Assembly: GCF_000590475.1 (NCBI RefSeq) | Contig: NZ_CP007441.1 | Span: 1,759,231 to 1,823,230 of the forward strand | Length of the DNA: 64,000 bases | Source: Stutzerimonas stutzeri | GTDB taxonomy: Bacteria; Pseudomonadota; Gammaproteobacteria; Pseudomonadales; Pseudomonadaceae | Reading direction: 5' to 3' | Shown here: positions 1-8,555 of the stretch, piece after piece | How the letters are laid out: every line of letters starts with the position of its first letter | Position numbering within the stretch: position 1 is the stretch's first letter | Notes under the pieces: model-generated | Databases searched by the model: none | What the model was told of the DNA's origin: nothing | The model's input: only the letters and a program-made list of their open reading frames with translations | Made by a program: the position numbers and the translations under genes

Positions 1-1
1 G

Positions 2-670
2 GTGCCTGTAGAAAACTCTACCGAAGGCGCGGTTAACCACACCCTCGACAGTTTTCTCGAGCACGATATCGTCATCTGCGGCGAAGTCGAGTTGCGGATC
101 CACCATCATCTGCTGGTGGGCGAAACGACCAAGACGGATCGCATCACACGTATTTATTCCCATGCACAGTCGCTGGCGCAGTGCCGCAAGTGGCTTGATG
201 CGCATTACCCGAACGTCGAACGCGTGGCGGTTTCCAGCAATGCCGACGCGGCCAAACGCGTCAAGAGCGAGTGGAACTCCGCCGCGATTGCGGGCGATAT
301 GGCGGCTCAGCTTTACGGCTTGACCAAGATCGCCGAGAAGATCGAAGACCGCCCGGACAATTCCACGCGCTTTCTGATCATCGGCAACCAGGAAGTGCCA
401 CCCACCGGCGACGACAAGACGTCGATCATCGTCTCTATGCGTAACAAGCCGGGCGCACTGCACGAGTTGCTGATGCCGTTTCACTCCAATGGCATCGATC
501 TCACGCGGATCGAAACCCGTCCTTCACGCAGCGGAAAATGGACCTACGTATTCTTCATCGATTGCATAGGCCATCACCAGGATCCGCTGATCAAAGACGT
601 GCTGGAGAAGATCGGCCGCGAAGCGGTGGCATTGAAGGTGCTGGGGTCTTATCCGAAAGCGGTACTTTAA
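2..670 (+). CDS. pheA: P-protein (chorismate mutase/prephenate dehydratase), 3' part
   Basis: C-terminal 222 residues of the bifunctional enzyme that makes phenylpyruvate from chorismate via prephenate. The window opens inside the prephenate dehydratase domain: the VENSTEG motif is at the very start and the chorismate mutase half lies upstream of the window. The T-R-F motif (STRFLII, about residue 121 of the visible part) is the conserved dehydratase threonine region. An ACT domain follows (SIIVSMRNKPGALHELL), with the GALH and IETRPS motifs that form the phenylalanine effector site. It is followed about 100 bp later by hisC and the tyrA-aroA fusion, the arrangement known in Pseudomonas as the mixed-function aromatic supraoperon. 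The first codon shown (GTG) is internal, not a start. Confidence 0.96.
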   Translation: MPVENSTEGAVNHTLDSFLEHDIVICGEVELRIHHHLLVGETTKTDRITRIYSHAQSLAQCRKWLDAHYPNVERVAVSSNADAAKRVKSEWNSAAIAGDMAAQLYGLTKIAEKIEDRPDNSTRFLIIGNQEVPPTGDDKTSIIVSMRNKPGALHELLMPFHSNGIDLTRIETRPSRSGKWTYVFFIDCIGHHQDPLIKDVLEKIGREAVALKVLGSYPKAVL

Positions 671-774
671 AAAGCAGCTGGAAGTCGGACGCTGGGAGCT
701 GGAAGCCGTGAGCAACGCCGAGTGCTTCAGGTTTCAGGTTCAGGCTCAGGCTTTCAGCTTCAGCGGAGCCGAAC
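671..774. repeat. Imperfect intergenic repeat, copy 1 (GCTGGAAG / CTTTCAGC type)
   Basis: The pheA-hisC gap is built of short degenerate repeats: AGCTGGAAG at 677-685, CTGGGAGCTGGAAGC at 692-706, then a run of TTCAGG/TTCAG units at about 726-763. The left half (AGCTGGAAGC) is roughly the inverse of the right half (GCTTTCAGCTT), so the transcript could fold into a long imperfect hairpin. A related block occurs after aroC (15719-15799). Function unknown; it may be a dispersed REP-like element or an mRNA processing structure. Confidence 0.5.
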
Positions 775-1884
775 ATGTCCTGTGATTTCCTCGCCCTGGC
801 TCAACCGGGTGTGCAAAAGCTGTCGCCTTACGTGCCGGGCAAACCGGTGGACGAGCTGGCGCGTGAGCTCGATCTCGATCCTGCGACGATCGTCAAGCTG
901 GCCAGCAACGAAAACCCGCTGGGCCCCAGCCCTAAAGTCATCGAAGCGCTCAAGGCGCAGCTCGACGAACTGACCCGTTACCCGGATGGCAATGGCTTCG
1001 TGCTCAAGCATAAGCTGGCGGAGCGATACGGCGTCGGCATCGAGCAGGTGACGCTCGGTAACGGCTCCAACGACATCCTCGAGCTGGTCGCACGTGCTTA
1101 TCTGGCGCCTGGTCTCAACGCAGTCTTCAGTGAGCATGCGTTCGCGGTCTACCCGATTGCTACGCAGGCAGTGGGTGCGCGAGCGAAGGCTGTTCCGGCC
1201 CGCCAGTGGGGGCACGATCTCGAGGCCATGCTGGCGGCTATCGACGAAAACACCCGTGTCGTATTCATCGCCAATCCTAATAACCCCACTGGTACCTGGT
1301 TCGACGCTGATGCGCTGGGCAGCTTTCTTGCCAGCGTTCCGGAGCGCGTTCTGGTCGTACTGGACGAGGCCTATATCGAGTACGCCGAGGGCGGTGAGCT
1401 GCCGGATGGGTTGGCGTTTCTGGCATCGCATTCCAATTTGCTGGTTTCTCGGACGTTCTCCAAAGCCTACGGACTGGCTGCGCTGCGGGTGGGCTATGCG
1501 ATCTGTTCGGCGCAGATCGCTGACGTGCTGAATCGTGTACGCCAGCCGTTCAATGTAAACAGCCTGGCGCTTGCGGCCGCCTGTGCCGCGCTCGACGATG
1601 ACCGCTATCTGGCCCAAAGCAGGGCTTGCAACGCGGATGGCATGATTCAGCTCGAGGCCGGTTTCAGGCAGTTGGGGTTAAACTGGATACCCTCGAAAGG
1701 CAACTTCATTGCGGTCGATTTCGGTCGCGACGCGGCTCCGATCAACCAGGCATTACTGCGCGACGGCGTCATTGTTCGACCGATCGCTGGTTATGGAATG
1801 CCGACCTTTTTGCGGGTTTCCATCGGCACCGAAGCGGAAAACACCCGCTTCCTGAGCGCCCTGCGCCAGGCGCTCGGGCGTTGA
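775..1884 (+). CDS. hisC: Histidinol-phosphate aminotransferase (second/aromatic-cluster copy)
   Basis: Fold-type I PLP aminotransferase of 369 residues, the usual HisC length. It transfers an amino group between glutamate and imidazole-acetol phosphate, and HisC enzymes of this subgroup (Jensen's hisHb in this operon) also act on aromatic keto acids. Visible motifs: SNENPLGPSP near residue 43, NPNNPTGT, DEAYIEY, and the PLP lysine K230 in TFSKAYGLA, followed by LRVGY. The ATG at 775 begins MSCDFLALAQPGVQ, typical of Pseudomonas homologues. It lies between pheA and tyrA-aroA, which supports a role in phenylalanine/tyrosine transamination in addition to histidine. Its stop codon abuts the next gene. 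Confidence 0.95.
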   Translation: MSCDFLALAQPGVQKLSPYVPGKPVDELARELDLDPATIVKLASNENPLGPSPKVIEALKAQLDELTRYPDGNGFVLKHKLAERYGVGIEQVTLGNGSNDILELVARAYLAPGLNAVFSEHAFAVYPIATQAVGARAKAVPARQWGHDLEAMLAAIDENTRVVFIANPNNPTGTWFDADALGSFLASVPERVLVVLDEAYIEYAEGGELPDGLAFLASHSNLLVSRTFSKAYGLAALRVGYAICSAQIADVLNRVRQPFNVNSLALAAACAALDDDRYLAQSRACNADGMIQLEAGFRQLGLNWIPSKGNFIAVDFGRDAAPINQALLRDGVIVRPIAGYGMPTFLRVSIGTEAENTRFLSALRQALGR

Positions 1885-1916
1885 GCCGAAAGGTGGAACC
1901 GCTTCCCAGCGTGCCC

Positions 1917-4127
1917 ATGGTGCGGCGGCTAGTCGTCGTCGGCCTGGGGCTGATTGGTGGCTCGTTCGCCAAAGGGCTGCGCGAAGGCGGGCATTGCGGC
2001 GAAGTGATCGGTTTCGACCTGGATCCACGATCTTGCGAACTGGCCGTCGAGCTCGGCGTCGTGGATCGCTGTGCTGACAGTCTCGCAGAGGCCTGCCGGG
2101 GGGCGGACGTCATTCAACTGGCTGTACCGATCCTGGCGATGGAGCGTTTGCTGGCAGAGCTAGCGGCGCTCGATCTCGGCAATGCAGTGCTGACCGATGT
2201 CGGCAGCGCCAAAGGCAACGTGGTGCGCTGTGCCCGCGAGCAGTTCGGCCGGACACCGCCACGTTTCGTGCCCGGCCATCCGATAGCCGGCTCGGAACAG
2301 AGCGGCGTCTCGGCTGCCCAAAGCACGCTTTTTCGACGGCATAAGGTGATTCTGACGCCGTTGGCGGACACCGATCCAACCGCTCTAGCGCTTGTCGACG
2401 GGTTGTGGCGCTTGCTGGAGGCTGATGTCGAGCACATGGAAGTACGGCACCATGACGAAGTATTGGCAGCTACCAGTCATCTGCCGCACCTGTTGGCGTT
2501 TGGCCTGGTGGATTCGCTGGGGAAACGCAACGAGAATCTCGAAATATTCCGCTACGCAGCGGGTGGATTTCGTGATTTCACCCGTATAGCGGGTAGTGAT
2601 CCGGTGATGTGGCATGACATCTTTCTCGCCAATCGTGAGGCGGTGTTACATACGCTGGACGATTTTCGTGCCGACCTCGACGCGCTGCGCGCCGCGGTCG
2701 ATGAAGGAGACGGGCATACCTTATTGGGCGTGTTCACGCGCGCCAAGGCAGCCCGAGAACATTTCAGCAAAATACTGGCTCGCAGAGCCTATGTGGACGT
2801 TATGCATTCCAAAGATCTGATCTTCCTCGCCAGCCCTGGCGGCAGCCTCAGCGGCCAACTGCGTGTGCCAGGCGACAAATCCATTTCCCACCGTTCGATC
2901 ATGCTCGGCTCGCTTGCTGAAGGTACTACCGAGGTAGAGGGTTTTCTCGAGGGTGAGGACGCCCTTGCGACCATTCAGGCATTCCGTGACATGGGTGTGG
3001 TCATCGAAGGGCCAAATCAGGGGCGCGTTACCGTTCATGGGGTTGGTCTGCATGGCCTGAAGCCGCCGCCGGGCCCGATCTATCTCGGCAATTCCGGTAC
3101 CTCGATGCGCCTGCTGTCGGGTTTGCTCGCCGCCCAGCCGTTCGATACCACCCTGACAGGCGACGCTTCGCTGTCCAGACGCCCTATGAACCGTGTGGCC
3201 AAGCCGCTACGCGAAATGGGTGCGGTGATCGAGACTGCTGCCGAAGGGCGCCCGCCGTTGATCATCCGTGGCGGCCAGAAGCTTTCGGGGATGCATTACC
3301 TAATGCCGATGGCCAGCGCTCAGGTCAAATCCTGCCTGCTCCTGGCTGGGCTTTATGCGGCAGAAAAAACCTCGGTCACGGAGCCGGCCCCGACGCGGGA
3401 CCACACCGAACGGATGCTGCAAGGTTTCGGTTATCCGGTGCATGTGGAAGGCAATACCGCGAGGGTCGAATCTGGTCATACGTTGCGTTCGACCCAGATC
3501 GAAGTGCCGGCCGATATTTCCTCCTCGGCTTTTTTCATGGTTGCAGCCAGCATCGCACCGGGCTCCGACATTACCCTGGAGCATGTCGGGATCAACCCGA
3601 CGCGTACCGGTGTTATCGATATTCTCAAACTCATGGGCGCCAACATCGAGCTGAGCAATCTGCGTGAAGTGGGCGGTGAGCCGGTTGCCGATATCCGTGT
3701 ACGCGCTGCTCAGCTCAAGGGCATCGATATACCTGAAAGTCTCGTCCCGCTGGCGATCGACGAGTTCCCAGTGCTGTTCGTGGCCGCCGCCTGCGCCGAA
3801 GGCCGAACCACCTTGCGTGGCGCCGAAGAGTTGCGGGTCAAGGAGTCCGACCGTATTCAGGTTATGGCCGACGGTCTGCAGGCGCTGGGCGTGAAGGCCA
3901 CACCGACGCCGGATGGGATTATCATCGAGGGCGGCGGTCCCATTGCAGGCGGCGAAGTCTGGGCGCACGGCGATCATCGGATCGCGATGTCTTTCAGTGT
4001 TGCTGCGCTTCGAGCCAGTGCACCGATCCGCATTCATGATTGCGCCAATGTGGCCACTTCGTTTCCGAACTTCCTTGCGCTGGCCGAGCGGGCCGGGATG
4101 CGGGTGGGTGTGGAGGGTAACTCATGA
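1917..4127 (+). CDS. tyrA-aroA: Fused cyclohexadienyl/prephenate dehydrogenase - EPSP synthase
   Basis: A two-domain protein of 736 residues from ATG 1917. Residues 1-295 are a TyrA dehydrogenase (VVVGLGLIGGSFAKG Rossmann motif, GHPIAGSE, and HLPHLLAF containing the catalytic-type histidines). Residues from about 296 are 5-enolpyruvylshikimate-3-phosphate synthase (PGDKSISHRS, LGNSGTSMRLL, DEFPVLFVAA, KESDRI, DHRIAM). The fusion is described for P. stutzeri and relatives. The AroA half resembles the class II type in PGDKSISHRS and LEGEDA, but keeps the Gly (NSGTS) at the position equivalent to E. coli Gly96, so glyphosate tolerance should not be assumed. In-frame starts at TTG 1881 (overlapping the hisC stop), GTG 1893 and GTG 1911 are also possible. 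It overlaps cmk by 4 bp. Confidence 0.95.
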   Translation: MVRRLVVVGLGLIGGSFAKGLREGGHCGEVIGFDLDPRSCELAVELGVVDRCADSLAEACRGADVIQLAVPILAMERLLAELAALDLGNAVLTDVGSAKGNVVRCAREQFGRTPPRFVPGHPIAGSEQSGVSAAQSTLFRRHKVILTPLADTDPTALALVDGLWRLLEADVEHMEVRHHDEVLAATSHLPHLLAFGLVDSLGKRNENLEIFRYAAGGFRDFTRIAGSDPVMWHDIFLANREAVLHTLDDFRADLDALRAAVDEGDGHTLLGVFTRAKAAREHFSKILARRAYVDVMHSKDLIFLASPGGSLSGQLRVPGDKSISHRSIMLGSLAEGTTEVEGFLEGEDALATIQAFRDMGVVIEGPNQGRVTVHGVGLHGLKPPPGPIYLGNSGTSMRLLSGLLAAQPFDTTLTGDASLSRRPMNRVAKPLREMGAVIETAAEGRPPLIIRGGQKLSGMHYLMPMASAQVKSCLLLAGLYAAEKTSVTEPAPTRDHTERMLQGFGYPVHVEGNTARVESGHTLRSTQIEVPADISSSAFFMVAASIAPGSDITLEHVGINPTRTGVIDILKLMGANIELSNLREVGGEPVADIRVRAAQLKGIDIPESLVPLAIDEFPVLFVAAACAEGRTTLRGAEELRVKESDRIQVMADGLQALGVKATPTPDGIIIEGGGPIAGGEVWAHGDHRIAMSFSVAALRASAPIRIHDCANVATSFPNFLALAERAGMRVGVEGNS

Positions 4128-4810
4128 TCAGCCAGATCCCGGTCATCACCATCGACGGCCCGAGCGGTTCCGGCAAGGGTACGGTTGCGGCGCTGTTGGC
4201 GGCGAAACTGGGATGGAATTTTCTCGATTCCGGTGCGCTTTACCGGTTGCTTGCCTTTGCTGCGCGTAATCATGGTGTCGATCTGACCAACGAGGAGGCG
4301 CTCAAGCTGCTGGCGGCTCATTTGGATGTGCAATTCGGCGCAGCAAAAAGCGGCCATGGCATGCAAATTATTCTCGAGGGCGAAGATGTCACTCTTGCAA
4401 TTCGTAACGAGCAGGTCGGTGCTGGAGCCTCTCAAGTCGCTGCATTGCCGGTAGTGCGTGAGGCGTTGTTGCAGCGCCAGAAAGCGTTTCGCGAAGCACC
4501 TGGGCTGGTCGCGGACGGCCGAGATATGGGAACTGTTGTTTTCCCTGACGCGCCCTTGAAGATATTTCTCACCGCAAGTGCCGAGGAAAGGGCTCGCCGC
4601 CGTTTCCTGCAGTTGAAGGACAAGGGTGATGATGTTAATCTCGCGAGTCTTCTCGATGAGATACGGGTGCGCGATGAGCGCGACACCCAGCGTGAAGTGG
4701 CTCCGTTGAAGCCTGCAGATGATGCGGTGCAGTTGGATTCGACGGATCTCTCTATCGAGCAGGTGTTAGGACAGATTCTGAGCGAGGTTGCCAAGCGCGA
4801 TTTCGCCTGA
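4124..4810 (+). CDS. cmk: Cytidylate (CMP/dCMP) kinase
   Basis: Phosphorylates CMP and dCMP to the diphosphates with ATP. The 228 residues begin MISQIPVITIDGPSGSGKGT, a classic P-loop at residues 12-20. Also visible: DSGALYR (substrate-binding aspartate and tyrosine), the VADGRDMGTVVFP motif that distinguishes bacterial Cmk, and the ERARRRF lid region. Its ATG overlaps the tyrA-aroA TGA (ATGA at 4124-4127), so the two are translationally coupled. Pairing of cmk with aroA and rpsA is widespread in proteobacteria. Confidence 0.97.
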   Translation: MISQIPVITIDGPSGSGKGTVAALLAAKLGWNFLDSGALYRLLAFAARNHGVDLTNEEALKLLAAHLDVQFGAAKSGHGMQIILEGEDVTLAIRNEQVGAGASQVAALPVVREALLQRQKAFREAPGLVADGRDMGTVVFPDAPLKIFLTASAEERARRRFLQLKDKGDDVNLASLLDEIRVRDERDTQREVAPLKPADDAVQLDSTDLSIEQVLGQILSEVAKRDFA

Positions 4811-4867
4811 TGACCGGTCGCTGCGGGCGGCCATGACGGCTCCTGAGATTCAGGGCTGTTAACAAGG

Positions 4868-4909
4868 AGGCATGTGGGAGACCAGATCTAGTCCCGCAAG
4901 CCTTTTTTT
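4868..4909 (+). terminator. Terminator or attenuator between cmk and rpsA
   Basis: The arms at 4868-4879 (AGGCATGTGGGA) and 4892-4903 (TCCCGCAAGCCT) pair over 12 positions with one A-A mismatch and one G-U pair. The loop is 12 nt and seven T follow at 4903-4909. This is a plausible intrinsic terminator for the aromatic operon, or an attenuator controlling read-through into rpsA. It lies 74 bp before the rpsA start. Confidence 0.6.
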
Positions 4910-4920
4910 ATATGAATGAA

Positions 4921-4963
4921 CCCACTTCTATCTGGGATGTGGAGATTGGGCGGATCCTCGCCC
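4921..4963 (+). promoter_or_regulatory. rpsA leader hairpins
   Basis: Two short hairpins lie just before rpsA: CCCA (4921-4924) with TGGG (4933-4936), and GGGCG (4948-4952) with CGCCC (4959-4963). A Shine-Dalgarno-like AGGAA follows, a few bases before ATG 4983. In E. coli, ribosomal protein S1 represses its own translation through a structured rpsA leader. The equivalence here is inference from position only. Confidence 0.35.
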
Positions 4964-4982
4964 GAAAACAGCAGGAATAAAC

Positions 4983-6668
4983 ATGAGCGAAAGCTTTGCA
5001 GAACTTTTTGAAGAAAGCCTAAAAACCCTCGACATGCAGCCGGGTGCGATCATCACCGGCATCGTGGTCGACATCGACGGTGACTGGGTCACTGTCCATG
5101 CCGGTCTGAAGTCCGAGGGCGTCATCCCGGTCGAGCAGTTCTACAACGAGCAGGGCGAGCTGACCATCAGCGTGGGTGACGAAGTTCACGTTGCGCTGGA
5201 CGCGGTTGAAGATGGCTTCGGTGAAACCAAGCTGTCCCGCGAAAAAGCCAAGCGTGCAGAGTGCTGGATTGTTCTGGAAGCGGCTTTCGCAGCTGAGGAA
5301 GTGGTCAAGGGCGTTATCAACGGTAAGGTTAAAGGCGGCTTCACTGTCGACGTTAACGGCATCCGTGCGTTCCTGCCAGGTTCCCTGGTTGATGTCCGTC
5401 CAGTGCGTGATACCACTCACCTGGAAGGCAAGGAACTCGAGTTCAAGGTCATCAAGCTCGACCAGAAGCGCAACAACGTTGTCGTTTCCCGTCGTAGCGT
5501 CCTGGAAGCCGAGAACAGCGCCGAGCGTGAAGCGCTGCTGGAATCGCTGCAGGAAGGCCAGCAGGTCAAGGGTATCGTCAAGAACCTCACCGACTACGGC
5601 GCCTTCGTGGACCTGGGCGGCGTAGACGGCCTGCTGCACATCACCGACATGGCCTGGAAGCGCATCAAGCATCCATCGGAAATCGTCAACGTTGGCGATG
5701 AGATCGATGTCAAGGTGCTGAAGTTCGACCGCGAGCGTAACCGCGTATCGCTGGGTCTGAAGCAGCTGGGCGAAGACCCATGGGTTGCTATCAAGGCTCG
5801 CTACCCGGAAAACACCCGTGTCATGGCCCGCGTCACCAACCTCACCGACTACGGCTGCTTCGCCGAGCTGGAAGAGGGTGTCGAAGGTCTGGTGCACGTT
5901 TCCGAAATGGACTGGACCAACAAGAACATCCATCCGTCGAAGGTCGTACAGGTCGGCGACGAAGTGGAAGTCATGGTTCTGGACATCGACGAAGAGCGTC
6001 GTCGTATCTCCTTGGGTATCAAGCAGTGCAAGTCCAACCCATGGGAAGACTTCTCTGGCCAGTTCAACAAGGGCGACCGCATCTCCGGCACCATCAAGTC
6101 GATCACCGATTTCGGTATCTTCATTGGTCTGGACGGCGGCATCGACGGCCTGGTTCACCTGTCCGACATTTCCTGGAACGAAGCCGGCGAAGAAGCCGTG
6201 CGTCGCTTCAAGAAGGGCGACGAGCTGGACACCGTCATCCTGTCGGTCGATCCGGAGCGTGAGCGTATCTCCCTGGGCATCAAGCAGCTGGAAGACGATC
6301 CGTTCTCCAACTACGCCGCCGTCAATGACAAGGGCAGCATCGTTCGCGGTACCGTGAAAGAAGTTGACGCAAAAGGCGCCATCATCGACCTGGGTAACGA
6401 CATCGAAGCGACGCTCAAAGCCTCCGAAATCAGCCGTGACCGCGTTGAAGATGCGCGTAACGTTCTGAAGGAAGGCGAAGAAGTCGAAGCCAAGATCATC
6501 AGCATCGACCGCAAGAGCCGCGTAATCAGCTTGTCTATCAAGTCGAAAGACGTAGAAGACGAGAAGGACGCGATGAAGGAACTGCGTACCAAGCAGGACG
6601 TAGAGCCGGCTGCTGGTCCGACCACCATTGGTGATCTGATCCGCGCGCAAATGGAAAACCAGAACTAA
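4983..6668 (+). CDS. rpsA: 30S ribosomal protein S1
   Basis: 561 residues, the normal length for a six-S1-domain protein that brings mRNA to the 30S subunit. The repeated OB-fold S1 motifs are plain: GIVVDIDGDWVTVHAGLKSEG near residue 24, VKGGFTVDVNGIRAFLPGS, then four repeats of the G-x-V-x-x-x-T-D-(Y/F)-G type (NLTDYGAFVDLGG, NLTDYGCFAELEEG, SITDFGIFIGLDGG, EVDAKGAIIDLG). Each of the later repeats ends in RISLGIKQ or a similar sequence. It has its own structured leader and a strong terminator after it. In many Pseudomonas genomes ihfB follows rpsA, but it does not here. Confidence 0.98.
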   Translation: MSESFAELFEESLKTLDMQPGAIITGIVVDIDGDWVTVHAGLKSEGVIPVEQFYNEQGELTISVGDEVHVALDAVEDGFGETKLSREKAKRAECWIVLEAAFAAEEVVKGVINGKVKGGFTVDVNGIRAFLPGSLVDVRPVRDTTHLEGKELEFKVIKLDQKRNNVVVSRRSVLEAENSAEREALLESLQEGQQVKGIVKNLTDYGAFVDLGGVDGLLHITDMAWKRIKHPSEIVNVGDEIDVKVLKFDRERNRVSLGLKQLGEDPWVAIKARYPENTRVMARVTNLTDYGCFAELEEGVEGLVHVSEMDWTNKNIHPSKVVQVGDEVEVMVLDIDEERRRISLGIKQCKSNPWEDFSGQFNKGDRISGTIKSITDFGIFIGLDGGIDGLVHLSDISWNEAGEEAVRRFKKGDELDTVILSVDPERERISLGIKQLEDDPFSNYAAVNDKGSIVRGTVKEVDAKGAIIDLGNDIEATLKASEISRDRVEDARNVLKEGEEVEAKIISIDRKSRVISLSIKSKDVEDEKDAMKELRTKQDVEPAAGPTTIGDLIRAQMENQN

Positions 6669-6683
6669 GTTCTGCAATCCATC

Positions 6684-6714
6684 AAAAAAGGGCGACTTCG
6701 GTCGCCCTTTTTTT
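6684..6714 (+). terminator. rpsA intrinsic terminator
   Basis: Perfect 7-bp stem GGGCGAC (6690-6696) / GTCGCCC (6701-6707) with a TTCG tetraloop. It is flanked by six A on the left and seven T on the right (6708-6714), starting 22 bp after the rpsA stop. The A and T flanks make it a strong terminator that could work in both directions, also closing transcription from the MarR gene on the minus strand. Confidence 0.92.
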
Positions 6715-6828
6715 GTCTGTTGTCCCGTGTCCCGTCCTGAATAGGGTTTACACCTTCATACCTTACTCATCGCGAGAACGCTCATACAGAAGGTGCGCCG
6801 CGCAGCCAGCGGGACTATTCGCACTCAG

Positions 6829-7272
6829 CTAATCTCGAACGGTACCGGCCGCCAGTGCCTGGTTTACCGCCAGCCAGCCTGTCACCGCATCTTCGCCCAC
6901 CTGCTTGAACGCTCGCTCGAACAGGCGCACCTGTTCGCGTCTGAGTACCTGCTCCAGTTTGGCGCCTTCGGGGGTGAAGCGCAGCATGCGCTTGCGCTTG
7001 TCGTCCTCCGCCGTTCTGCTTTCGACCAAGTGCATTTCGATAAGCTGTCGCAGCGGTATGTTCAATGCCTGCTTGCTCACGCCCAGGTATCCGAGCAGTT
7101 CCTTGACGCTGAGGTCGGGATAACTGGCGATGAAGAACAGAACGCGGTGGTGCATCCTGGATAGGCCTCGGCGCGCGAGCATTTCGTCCGGCTTGGCGGT
7201 GAAGGCCTGATAACCGAGGAAGAAATTTTCCATGATCTGGCGTTGAATCGTGCTTTTTTTTAGGTCAGGCAT
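6829..7272 (-). CDS. MarR family transcriptional regulator
   Basis: 147-residue winged-helix repressor or activator. The central sequence LSRMHHRVLFFIASYPDLSV, then VKELLGYLGVSKQALNIPLRQLIEMHLV, is the MarR helix-turn-helix. DDKRKRMLRFTPEG is the wing, with the charged turn typical of the family. It is transcribed away from an aminotransferase gene, and the shared 79-bp gap contains a GTCAA-N5-TTGAC inverted repeat, a reasonable autoregulatory operator. The ligand is unknown. The gene ends 114 bp from the rpsA terminator, facing it. Confidence 0.9.
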   Translation of the reverse strand: MPDLKKSTIQRQIMENFFLGYQAFTAKPDEMLARRGLSRMHHRVLFFIASYPDLSVKELLGYLGVSKQALNIPLRQLIEMHLVESRTAEDDKRKRMLRFTPEGAKLEQVLRREQVRLFERAFKQVGEDAVTGWLAVNQALAAGTVRD

Positions 7273-7305
7273 ATTGACGTATTCGCGGCGGTGGGCGTAA
7301 TTTTG

Positions 7306-7320
7306 GTCAAGTAGTTTGAC
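7306..7320. promoter_or_regulatory. Candidate MarR operator (GTCAA-N5-TTGAC)
   Basis: Perfect inverted repeat GTCAA GTAGT TTGAC in the divergent gap between the MarR gene (start 7272) and the aminotransferase (start 7352). MarR-family dimers commonly bind 15-20 bp palindromes of this kind. The assignment to this regulator rests on position alone. Confidence 0.4.
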
Positions 7321-7351
7321 TCATTTTATTCCTTCCTGCATCTGGTGCCCC

Positions 7352-8518
7352 ATGGCCTTCTCCGAACGTGTCGACCGCCTGAAAAGCTCGCTGATCCGCG
7401 AAATCCTTGCCGCAGCGCAGCGTCCGGAGATGATGTCGTTTGCCGGAGGGCTGCCTGCCGAGTCGATGTTGCCCAAGGTCGACTGGGCGCAGATGCCGGC
7501 GAGCATGGGGCAGTACGGCATGAGCGAGGGCGAGCCGGCACTGCGCGAAGCCATCGCCGCCGAAGCGCGCGAACTCGGCGTTGATTGCTCCGCTAGCCAA
7601 GTGCTTATCGTCAGTGGTTCTCAGCAGACGTTGGATCTCGCATCGAAGCTGTTCATCGACGTCGGTACCGAGGTGCTGCTCGAAGCCCCGACCTATCTGG
7701 CTGCGCTTCAAATCTTTCAATTGTTCGGTGCGGACTGTCTGGCTGTGCCACAAGAGACCGACGGTCCATCGTTGGTCGCGTTGCGCCAACGGCTGGAGCA
7801 GCACAAGCCAGCGTTTGCCTACATGATTCCGACTTTTCAAAATCCCTCCGCGGTGCGTTACAGCGAAGAAAAGCGCGATGCGGTCGCGGCTATGCTCGAC
7901 GAGTTCAATGTAGTCCTGATTGAGGATGAGCCTTATCGCGAACTGGTTTTCGACGAAAGCAGCGCCAGGCCCATCGTCAGCCGCATGCGCAAGGCAAGCT
8001 GGATATATACCGGCACAGTCTCCAAGACGTTGCTGCCAGGGCTGCGGGTGGGTTACCTGATCGCAACGCCCGATCTTTTCCCCCTCTTGCTGCGGCTTAA
8101 GCAGTCGGCTGACCTGCACACCAACCGCATTGGTCAGTGGCAGGCGCTGCAGTGGTTGGGAAGCGAACGATATCGTTCGCACCTGAGCGAACTACGCCGC
8201 TTCTATCGTCTGCGTCGCGATGCGATGCAGGTTGCGTTGGAGGAGCATTTCGGCGATCTGGCCAACTGGCAGGTCCCGCAGGGCGGTTTGTTCTTCTGGT
8301 TGCAGCTGAAACGCCCTATCGACACGCGAACCTTGCTCAGGCCGGCCCTGGAACAGAATGTGGTATTCATGCCAGGTGAGCCTTTTTTCATCGATCCCGA
8401 ACAGAATCTCGGCTATCTGCGGCTGAACTTCAGTCATGTCGCTCCGGAGCGGCTGGACGAAGGCGTGCATCGGTTGGCTAAAGTGGTTCGCGGGTACGAG
8501 ATGGTCGATGCGGCCTAG
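7352..8518 (+). CDS. PLP-dependent aminotransferase, class I/II (MocR/2-aminoadipate type)
   Basis: 388-residue fold-type I aminotransferase. It begins MAFSERVDRLKSSLIREIL and carries FAGGLP near residue 30, SGSQQTLDL, PTFQNPSA, EDEPYRELVF and the PLP lysine K225 in TVSKTLLPGLRVGY. These resemble the LysN/2-aminoadipate-aminotransferase and MocR-domain group rather than HisC or AspC. The substrate is not determinable. An upstream in-frame TTG (7316) lies inside the presumed operator, so ATG 7352 is preferred although its ribosome site is weak. It is divergent from the MarR gene and followed by a glutathione S-transferase gene 37 bp later, so the pair may be MarR-controlled. Confidence 0.88.
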   Translation: MAFSERVDRLKSSLIREILAAAQRPEMMSFAGGLPAESMLPKVDWAQMPASMGQYGMSEGEPALREAIAAEARELGVDCSASQVLIVSGSQQTLDLASKLFIDVGTEVLLEAPTYLAALQIFQLFGADCLAVPQETDGPSLVALRQRLEQHKPAFAYMIPTFQNPSAVRYSEEKRDAVAAMLDEFNVVLIEDEPYRELVFDESSARPIVSRMRKASWIYTGTVSKTLLPGLRVGYLIATPDLFPLLLRLKQSADLHTNRIGQWQALQWLGSERYRSHLSELRRFYRLRRDAMQVALEEHFGDLANWQVPQGGLFFWLQLKRPIDTRTLLRPALEQNVVFMPGEPFFIDPEQNLGYLRLNFSHVAPERLDEGVHRLAKVVRGYEMVDAA

Positions 8519-8555
8519 TCAAGGCGCGGGTGCTTGCGTTGCGCAGGAGGGGGAG

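Noticed and set aside
1881..1916. Earlier starts for tyrA-aroA (TTG 1881, GTG 1893, GTG 1911)
   Set aside because: All are in frame, but residues before MVRRLVVVGLGLIGG are not obviously conserved; ATG 1917 was used while the alternatives are kept as possible.
5019..6677. Long minus-strand open frame (about 550 codons) opposite rpsA
   Set aside because: It is a mirror of the repetitive, highly biased rpsA codons, has no family similarity and no independent ribosome site.
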